Below, one piece after another: positions 49,102-54,675 of a stretch of DNA of 54,675 nt (positions are counted from its first letter, which is position 1; the number at the start of each line of letters is the position of its first letter). The notes below the pieces were generated by a model. The model was given only the letters and a program-made list of their open reading frames with translations. It was not told where the DNA came from and searched no databases. The DNA lies in NCBI GenBank assembly GCA_018817405.1, contig JAHITZ010000025.1, forward strand, positions 1 to 54,675, given 5' to 3'. Made by a program: the position numbers and the translations under genes. Origin of the DNA: Nanobdellota archaeon (GTDB lineage Archaea > Nanobdellota > Nanobdellia > Pacearchaeales > GW2011-AR1).

Positions 49102-49176
49102 ATGAGCAAAGTTCTAAAAAAATATCTTAAAGGCAAAGAAAAAACAAGCAAAAAAACATGCTGCAAAATCAAGTAA
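49102..49176 (+). CDS. Tiny basic ORF (24 aa)
   Basis: ATG 49102 is preceded at promoter spacing by GGTTTTTAAAC (about 49071). The peptide is Lys-rich with a Cys pair (KYLKGKEKTSKKTCCKIK). Plausible small protein; no family. From 49177 to 49379 I see no gene. Confidence 0.35.
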   Translation: MSKVLKKYLKGKEKTSKKTCCKIK

Positions 49177-49379
49177 AAGGGTTCAAAATCTGCCAAAGTG
49201 GAACAATATTTTCAGAATGCCGATCTCTACTTTTAACAATTCTCTAATTCCATTTCCTGTCACCACGCTTCCAAGCTGCACACATTTTCTTCAATCCATA
49301 AAACAGCACAATTTATTAATTTAACTATGTTATAGATTTTGTTGAAAAATCTAAACAAAGATTATTTTGCGAAAGATAA

Positions 49380-49417
49380 CCAAACATCGGCTGAACATTA
49401 GTGAAGGAGATGTTTGG
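49380..49417. other. Hairpin upstream of rhomboid gene
   Basis: CCAAACATC (49380-49388) and GATGTTTGG (49409-49417) are perfect 9-bp arms around a 20-nt loop, about 70 bp before the rhomboid start. It may be a regulatory dyad. Confidence 0.4.
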
Positions 49418-49486
49418 ACTCTCTGAGTGAGGTGGGCGGGTGCAAAATAACCTTTAAGAAAAAGACCTTCAACAAAACAATCAACA

Positions 49487-50125
49487 ATGCCCTCAAGAAA
49501 ATTCCACTTCCGCGCATTAAAACTCTCAGGCATAATAATCCTCGTCTTCCTAGCCCAAGCCATCTTCTCAAACTTCACAAGTCTTTTCGTTCTCAACGAG
49601 CTATCTTGGCAACAACCCTGGCGCTTCGTCACCTCAATTTTCCTTCACGGCGGTCTAGCACATTTAGTCCTAAATCTCTTCGCCCTCTTATTGTTCGGCT
49701 CAATCCTCGAAAAATTCATCGGAGGAAAACGCCTTCTCTTAGTTTTCTTCATTACAGGGATTTTAGCAAACTTAGTCTCAATTAACTTTTACAATTCATC
49801 TCTTGGAGCATCAGGCGCCATATTCGGAATCATCGGTTGTTTGGTCCTAATTCGCCCATTAATGACAATCTGGGCCTTTGGCATGCCAATGCCCCTCTTT
49901 GTCGCAGGAGTCCTTTGGATAATAGCAGACCTACTCGGAACATACGGTTTTCTCATCGGCAACCCAATTGACAACACGGGAAACATTGCCCATCTCTCAG
50001 GCATGATCTTTGGAATTTTATTTGGCATAATCTATCGAAAACTGCTGGTAAGAAGAAAAAAGATAAACGCCTCGATAGATGAACACCAAGTAAGAAACTG
50101 GGAAAGGACTTGGATGAAAAACTAA
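49487..50125 (+). CDS. Rhomboid-family intramembrane serine protease
   Basis: The 212-aa protein has six TM helices. SIFLHGGLAHLVLNLFAL is TM2 with HxxxN, SSLGASGAIFGIIG holds the nucleophile Ser (GxSG), and GNIAHLSGMIFGILFG holds the catalytic His. Both catalytic residues are present, so it should cleave TM helices of substrate proteins. Candidate substrates nearby include single-pass surface proteins, but that is inference. A TATA-like CCTTTAAG lies about 30 nt before the ATG. Confidence 0.9.
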   Translation: MPSRKFHFRALKLSGIIILVFLAQAIFSNFTSLFVLNELSWQQPWRFVTSIFLHGGLAHLVLNLFALLLFGSILEKFIGGKRLLLVFFITGILANLVSINFYNSSLGASGAIFGIIGCLVLIRPLMTIWAFGMPMPLFVAGVLWIIADLLGTYGFLIGNPIDNTGNIAHLSGMIFGILFGIIYRKLLVRRKKINASIDEHQVRNWERTWMKN

Positions 50126-50254
50126 TTCCCCTGCCGAAGCGAGACTGCTTTTGTTCACTTATTAGGGGGGTAAAAAAGCATATTTGAAAAGATTTTCTCC
50201 TTTCATATCATCTGTAAGATTAGCTTGCATTTATAGTTTTCTATGAATAATTGT

Positions 50255-51148
50255 TTAGACTTTCATTATCCAATCTACATCATTTCTATATTTCTTTTTT
50301 CTTCTGTGTTTCTTTCTATGATGAGAATGATCTGAACCAAAGGAGTTTTTTACAAGATTTCTTTGCATCCTATTCCAGTTTCTTTTAGCAGTCATAACTT
50401 TTTCTTTATCTCTATACCAAATATTATTTCCACTTTTTGATAAAGAATAGAAAAAGAACCATAATGCTATAATTATGAGTGTAATTCCTAAATAAATTAG
50501 ATAAGGCGAGAAATCAAGTAATTTAAAGCTAAATCCTAATAAAAGAAGGAACGAGAAACCCCCCAAAATATTTTGATAAAGACCAGCCCTAATATCTACT
50601 TTTCCTTCCTGCTTCTCAAAAGTGCATATTCTTCCTTTAAGTTCTTTGGTTCCAAAAGGAAATTTCCAGTTTATGCCTGAAACCGTGCAACTATCTTCAA
50701 GAATATGAAGTAATTGTCCAATTACTAATCCTGCAAAGATTAAAGATAAAGTGATTAAATTAGTGAATTTTCCAATCAGCATAAAGATTAAAACTACTAA
50801 AGTTAGAAGGAGAGATGAGATTAAAATTCCTATTGGAGAGTGCATAATCCCCCTATGTTCATGATTGACTTCATACTGCAAGTTAAGTCTTTTTTTAATT
50901 CCAGATAATTTAAATAAAAATACAACAATTTTTTGAATAGGAATCATCAAATCATAAATAATTCCAAAATCATAATACAATTTAGGTTTTCCTCCACAAT
51001 CTGAATCAGGCAATAGAGAACCTACGACTACGGCAACCAGCAAGGCTATTGAATAAACGAGGACATTTTGAGTATTAAGGAAAAATAGGGGAATTATGAA
51101 AGGCAAAACCGTAAATACAGATATTGAAAGATGATGCCTTCCTAACAT
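50255..51148 (-). CDS. DUF457-like membrane metal-dependent hydrolase
   Basis: The 297-aa protein has several TM helices and the metal-ligand pattern of the YdjM/DUF457 family: GRHHLSIS, GSLLPDSDCGGKP, VNHEHRGIMHSPIG and GQLLHILEDSCTVSG. Family members are membrane-bound hydrolases tied to stress or phospholipid handling. A basic tail rich in His and Lys (SHHRKKHRRKKKYR) is added at the C-terminus. It is alone, facing the rhomboid gene convergently. The gaps 50126-50254 and 51149-51258 hold no gene I can support. Confidence 0.75.
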   Translation of the reverse strand: MLGRHHLSISVFTVLPFIIPLFFLNTQNVLVYSIALLVAVVVGSLLPDSDCGGKPKLYYDFGIIYDLMIPIQKIVVFLFKLSGIKKRLNLQYEVNHEHRGIMHSPIGILISSLLLTLVVLIFMLIGKFTNLITLSLIFAGLVIGQLLHILEDSCTVSGINWKFPFGTKELKGRICTFEKQEGKVDIRAGLYQNILGGFSFLLLLGFSFKLLDFSPYLIYLGITLIIIALWFFFYSLSKSGNNIWYRDKEKVMTAKRNWNRMQRNLVKNSFGSDHSHHRKKHRRKKKYRNDVDWIMKV

Positions 51149-51258
51149 ACTATTCCTATTATTATGCTTTATTTAAAGTTATCAAAATTGAACTATTATT
51201 CAAAAATACCTTTTTCTTTCTTCATCAGAGTAATAAAAATAACTAATACTCATGCACA

Positions 51259-51624
51259 TCACTTCTTCACAAACTCCACACCATCAAAATCTCGAAAATC
51301 CTCATCTCCAGTCAAAAACTTAACTTTCTTCTTTTTAGCAACAACATACCCAATTGCATCCGGAATCGACAAATTCCGATGCTTTGTCTTCAAGTCCATC
51401 GCCTCAACTAAATCATCAAAACCAACATCAACAACAAAATCCCAATACTTTTTTGTAATCCAATCAGAAAATTCCTTACTTTTTTCTTTCTTTAAGTTAT
51501 AGTTCAACTCTGCAAGATTAAACACAGAAGTTATTACTTTAGCACCTACATATTTTTCATAATTTGGATTCCCTCTAATTACCTCAATTAAAGCATAAGT
51601 GTCAAAAAAATACATATCACTCAT
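51259..51624 (-). CDS. vapC: PIN-domain toxin (VapC-like)
   Basis: The 121-aa PIN-fold RNase carries the acidic residues in FFDTYALIEVIRG (D), FNLAELNYNL (E) and SIPDAIGYVVAKKKKVKFLTGDEDF (D and D). It overlaps the upstream AbrB antitoxin gene by 8 bp, as expected for VapBC. It likely cleaves tRNA or rRNA when free. ATG 51624 or 51615 are both possible starts. Confidence 0.85.
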   Translation of the reverse strand: MSDMYFFDTYALIEVIRGNPNYEKYVGAKVITSVFNLAELNYNLKKEKSKEFSDWITKKYWDFVVDVGFDDLVEAMDLKTKHRNLSIPDAIGYVVAKKKKVKFLTGDEDFRDFDGVEFVKK

Positions 51625-51838
51625 CCCAGGCCTCTTTATCAGATTCTTCTAACATTTCTTTAGTTGTCTTTTTGAATTTAGCTGTACCAAACGTTTCTCT
51701 TAGCGGACTCTCTTCCTTCGTTATCGTTATTTCCACAATTGTATTCTCATCAATATCAAACTTCCGCAGCTCTTCCATCGGCACAACTACTCCAAAGGAC
51801 CTTCCCCATCTCTTAAGTTTCGATCTAAATTCTATCAT
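51617..51838 (-). CDS. vapB: AbrB-like antitoxin (VapB)
   Basis: The 73-aa protein has an N-terminal swapped-hairpin AbrB fold (KLKRWGRSFGVVVPMEELRKFDIDENTIVEITI) and a C-terminal toxin-binding tail (TTKEMLEESDKEAWDE). It neutralises VapC and should autorepress the operon. A TATA-like sequence (AAATATCTGG region) precedes it on the minus strand. Confidence 0.85.
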   Translation of the reverse strand: MIEFRSKLKRWGRSFGVVVPMEELRKFDIDENTIVEITITKEESPLRETFGTAKFKKTTKEMLEESDKEAWDE

Positions 51839-51897
51839 GATTATATTGGTATAACCAGATATTTAAATCTTTCTGTTTAACTCATCAACCCCAAGAA

Positions 51898-52158
51898 TTA
51901 ATGCTCCTTCCCAGCAATATCTTCTTCCTTCGAATTAAAATACTCTTCCGCTTCATGCGCAAACTCTTTATCATGCTGCCTTATCCACTCAATCAACATC
52001 GCAGCATGCTCTTTTTCTTCCTTAGAATTATGCAACAAAATCTTCTTCAAATTCTCATCCTTGCACAACTCCGCCCTCTGCACGTAAAAATTAATTGCTT
52101 CTAACTCCTCCTTCAAGGAGTCAATCGCACGCCTAAGATCATGCGCTTCATCACTCAA
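51898..52158 (-). CDS. Encapsulated ferritin-like protein (EncFtn-type)
   Basis: The 86-aa protein has two helices with EELEAINFYVQRAELCKD and LLHNSKEEKEHAAMLIEWIR. The ExxxxxxxY/E and ExxH pattern and HN.EEKEHA.MLIEWIR match the EncFtn group, iron-oxidising half-ferritins that assemble into rings and are normally housed in encapsulin shells. No encapsulin gene lies in this window, and the C-terminal tail (EEDIAGKEH) does not show a clear shell-targeting peptide. It probably oxidises and stores iron or detoxifies peroxide. Confidence 0.78.
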   Translation of the reverse strand: MSDEAHDLRRAIDSLKEELEAINFYVQRAELCKDENLKKILLHNSKEEKEHAAMLIEWIRQHDKEFAHEAEEYFNSKEEDIAGKEH

Positions 52159-52216
52159 TTTATTTTGAATCTTCCTGTAACATCTTTTTCACTAACCTCT
52201 TTTGTTTATAAATTTA

Positions 52217-54298
52217 TCATCTCCTATAACCACCAGCACCCCCACCACCAGGACTCCCAGGACCTCCAGGACCGCCATAATGCATCCCCTGATGAAAACC
52301 TCTTGGTTGTCTTTGCGCCACTTGTATCCTCGGCTGCTCTTGCACTAAATCTTCACTTCTGTTTCTTAGCACTTTGAAAAGCACCACGATAATAACTATA
52401 ACAAGAACAGATATACCGGCTATAAGACTGATAAGCCAAAGATTCAGCCCCCCTGCTTCGCAACTCTTAGTCTCTACAGGCTTGCCTGACAAAGTCCCGC
52501 AATTGTTCAAGTCTGTGCAGGTCCTTGTTTGCTCCTCTTCATTAGAACACTCATCATCCAAAGGGTCCCAAGCGCCGCAACTCCAAGAAGGAGTACAACC
52601 AGCAGTGCATGCTTCTGTTTCAGTAGTATCACTCTCGCAATTATTCTCATCAGTACATGTTTTCGTTCTTTGTCCATTAATACAACTGCCCCAATTACAT
52701 GTCCAAGAAGCAGCACAATCCTGACTTGAATGACAACCGTTAGTGTACCAATAACCCCCTACATTAGTGCAACTAGTTTGAGTTGTACATAAATTCAAAT
52801 GCCCAGAGCCACAAACCGGATTTGTCCATCCATCAATCTCCCTCACCCCAGAATGCTCAAGGCCTGAAATAATATACACTCCTGAAGATACATCACACTC
52901 AATGTCCTGATTGCTGTTCTCTCCAGGACACTGAACAATGTATTCCCTGCTTCCGTCGCAATCCTCATCAATATCATCGATATCATCTATCGCTCTATCT
53001 TCTACACACACTATTCCACTGTCTAAAATTCTCTCAACCCTTACCTCTTTATCTATATCTTCCAATCCCTCAATAAGAATATAACCAAAATCATCATTAT
53101 CATCCTGAACCTCAACATGGATTATCTTCAAATTCAACGCCTCCTCTTCCTCAAAATCATAATCAAACTCAATTCTGACAAGGTCTGTATCTTCATCAAC
53201 AAATTCAACCTTCTCCTCGCCTAATAAAGTATAATTAGTAGAATAATTAATCTCATCATTGTCAATGTACACAATGACATCAAAATTATCATCATCAATT
53301 TCATGCACCTTTCCGATTATGCCATTTCCATCAGGGTCACAGTACACCGTATCATTACCACGTACTGTAACATTTTCGCACTGCTCTTCGTCAGAATACC
53401 AAATCACGTAAGTTTCTGTTATTGCATTGCAAGCTGTGTTATGGGCTGTCCAGTTTGGCACGCAATCAGGACAAGAGTCAACTTCAGCAGGCTTTTCATA
53501 ATTATTCCCGCAGTTTTTTGCATCAAGACATATCCTTGTCCTAGCGTCATTAACACACTCGCTCCAAGCACCGCAAATCCAACTTGGTTCACAAGACACA
53601 TCAATAAATTCAGAAGCCATGTAAAAAGAAGTTTGATTTTCGTCATAAACCGCCCCAGATCCCTGCTCTTGTGTCAAGATAGAATGATATCCTTCTTCAT
53701 CTTCACTGCTTGCAGAATAATCAAAGTAATAATAAGGCTCTGCATACTGAAAAGCTGTTTCATTCTCAAAATTAAAAATACTTTCAAATTCCAAACCTGG
53801 CTTTACAACCTCTGTTCTTTTGCGCGCCAAAATTTCAGGTCCAGAAGATAAGAAAACATACATCGCAAGACCATAATTCTCTCCAACTTCTGATTCATTT
53901 AAATCTAAAAAAGTCTCATTAACTTCATCTGTAGAATTACCTTGGACAGCAAAAAGAAAAGTTGAATTGCGATAAAGTAATTTACTATTCTCTCCCTCTG
54001 GAAGATATTCAACCGAACTATACCCTGTAAGAACATATGTAAGATTCCCAACAATCTTCCAGGCATAATAATACTCGCAATATTCTGTGCTTGAAGTGTT
54101 TGTAACAATACTTGCCCCAGCAGAACTTTCATCAAAAATCACATCCCAAAGAGCTTGGATGCTTGCATCTGAACAATCTCCTAAAATGCTCGGAATTGGC
54201 GGAGCAAACAAAACCTCTTCTTCAGGAGCATACATATAAATAAAACCCAGAACAAGAATCATAATTGCAACTATCCCAATAATCTCACCTTTTTTCAT
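52217..54298 (-). CDS. Large surface protein with TSP1-like modules and Gly-rich tail
   Basis: The 693-aa protein starts with an anchor or signal (IIGIVAIMILVLGFIYMYA). A ~200-residue Asn/Ser/Tyr-rich outer domain with many N-glycosylation sequons follows. It contains three TSP1-like Cys modules (PSWICGAWSECVNDARTRIC, ASWTCNWGSCINGQRTKTC, PSWSCGAWD...EEQTRTC) and an acidic beta-rich middle section. A C-terminal TM helix precedes a cytoplasmic Gly/Pro/Gln-rich tail (GGPGGPGSPGGGGAGGYRR). It is probably a cell-surface adhesin. The same module occurs in the genes at 44312 and 45317. Confidence 0.7.
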   Translation of the reverse strand: MKKGEIIGIVAIMILVLGFIYMYAPEEEVLFAPPIPSILGDCSDASIQALWDVIFDESSAGASIVTNTSSTEYCEYYYAWKIVGNLTYVLTGYSSVEYLPEGENSKLLYRNSTFLFAVQGNSTDEVNETFLDLNESEVGENYGLAMYVFLSSGPEILARKRTEVVKPGLEFESIFNFENETAFQYAEPYYYFDYSASSEDEEGYHSILTQEQGSGAVYDENQTSFYMASEFIDVSCEPSWICGAWSECVNDARTRICLDAKNCGNNYEKPAEVDSCPDCVPNWTAHNTACNAITETYVIWYSDEEQCENVTVRGNDTVYCDPDGNGIIGKVHEIDDDNFDVIVYIDNDEINYSTNYTLLGEEKVEFVDEDTDLVRIEFDYDFEEEEALNLKIIHVEVQDDNDDFGYILIEGLEDIDKEVRVERILDSGIVCVEDRAIDDIDDIDEDCDGSREYIVQCPGENSNQDIECDVSSGVYIISGLEHSGVREIDGWTNPVCGSGHLNLCTTQTSCTNVGGYWYTNGCHSSQDCAASWTCNWGSCINGQRTKTCTDENNCESDTTETEACTAGCTPSWSCGAWDPLDDECSNEEEQTRTCTDLNNCGTLSGKPVETKSCEAGGLNLWLISLIAGISVLVIVIIVVLFKVLRNRSEDLVQEQPRIQVAQRQPRGFHQGMHYGGPGGPGSPGGGGAGGYRR

Positions 54299-54572
54299 AT
54301 CATATGATTAATTCCATCATTAATAAATATTGTGAAAGTGCTATTCTGAAAAGGAGAATGTCTCATCGAGCAAGAATAAGATTTATCCATTTCAAGAAAC
54401 AATTTTCTGATTTTGTTAAAAGAAGATAAATATCTAATTTGACAAAGAGAATCTTGTCTTTATTAAGTATTCTTCTGTGTTGGGATTGATGTATTAATTG
54501 CTATCTTGGTTATTGTTTTTGTTGTATTTGGTGTTGTCAAGAACCCGCGGACTAAAATCCGGGGCGTGCCTC
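54299..54572. other. Gene-free stretch before the terminal repeat
   Basis: No ORF of note. It holds the promoter of the large surface protein on the minus strand. Near the right edge, a GC-rich dyad around CCCGCGGACTAAAATCCGGGG directly abuts the repeat. Confidence 0.5.
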
Positions 54573-54675
54573 AGGTCGTCAAGAATCGAAGATTCTTGAG
54601 CGCAGCCAAGAATTCTACTGTAAGGAATTCTTGGGGTCTTGAGCACAGTCAAGATTTGCATTTACTTTCTCACGA
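54573..54675. repeat. Structured dispersed repeat, right terminal copy
   Basis: These 103 bases are identical to bases 1-103 and are cut by the contig end before the distal arm of the long inverted repeat. Either the contig closes on itself here or two genomic copies caused assembly breaks. Confidence 0.9.

Noticed and set aside
1-54675. Window as a complete 54.6-kb circular plasmid or virus
   Set aside because: Only the 103-bp end identity supports it. The gene content is chromosomal (rpoE', ribosomal proteins, hisS, glycolysis), and the end sequence is a repeat with a further internal copy.

Overview
The window is an AT-rich chromosomal segment of an archaeon, most likely a DPANN lineage of the Woesearchaeota/Pacearchaeota type. 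The archaeal markers are RpoE' and Spt4, ribosomal proteins S24e and S27ae, a cupin-type phosphoglucose isomerase, a short archaeal triosephosphate isomerase, an intron-bearing tRNA-Ser, TATA boxes about 25 nt before many start codons, and exported proteins with ITGFAV-type and TSP1-like segments. The first 103 bases recur exactly as the last 103 bases. A degenerate third copy lies at 18.5 kb, so this looks like a dispersed structured repeat at which the contig breaks rather than proof of a small circle.

Layout. (1) 0.3-17.3 kb is central metabolism. It holds an SDR oxidoreductase, TIM, a ROK sugar kinase, a bacterial-type GAPDH, an ABC exporter, and a tightly overlapping operon of ParB-like protein, GNAT, GH15 glucoamylase-like enzyme, unknown protein, cupin PGI, phosphoglycerate mutase-like protein, PGK, PfkB kinase and a VTT membrane protein. 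Together these cover glucan hydrolysis and much of glycolysis. Between 2.7 and 5.1 kb is a cluster of broken genes. (2) 17.3-20.3 kb is an information-processing block: tRNA-Ser(CGA), rpoE', spt4, rps24e, an unknown 77-aa gene and rps27ae, followed by a secreted CARDB protein. The structured repeat sits between spt4 and rps24e. (3) About 20.3-30.0 kb is an integrated mobile element. It has a divergent winged-helix regulator with three palindromic operators, several RHH-type or tiny proteins, an SF3 helicase, an XRE protein, a probable AEP-like primase with a CHC2 zinc finger, a serine recombinase, an 11-residue-repeat protein, an 804-aa basic protein, small membrane proteins and a tyrosine integrase. 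Its candidate ends carry a short direct repeat. I recognise no capsid or packaging gene. (4) 30.2-44.2 kb holds scpA and then a long minus-strand cluster for surface glycans: GT-C and GT2/GT4 glycosyltransferases and a UPF0104 flippase-like protein. A HEPN-MNT pair is embedded in it, followed by a frameshifted toxin with a DUF2283 partner. Several of these membrane-protein genes carry in-frame GC-rich repeat insertions. (5) 44.3-54.7 kb holds two paralogous Gly/Tyr-rich surface proteins with a conversion-like block, a tRNA-His/hisS operon, a rhomboid protease, a DUF457 membrane hydrolase, VapBC, an encapsulated-ferritin-like protein and a large TSP1-repeat surface protein.

All calls come from reading the translations. 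No database search was run.
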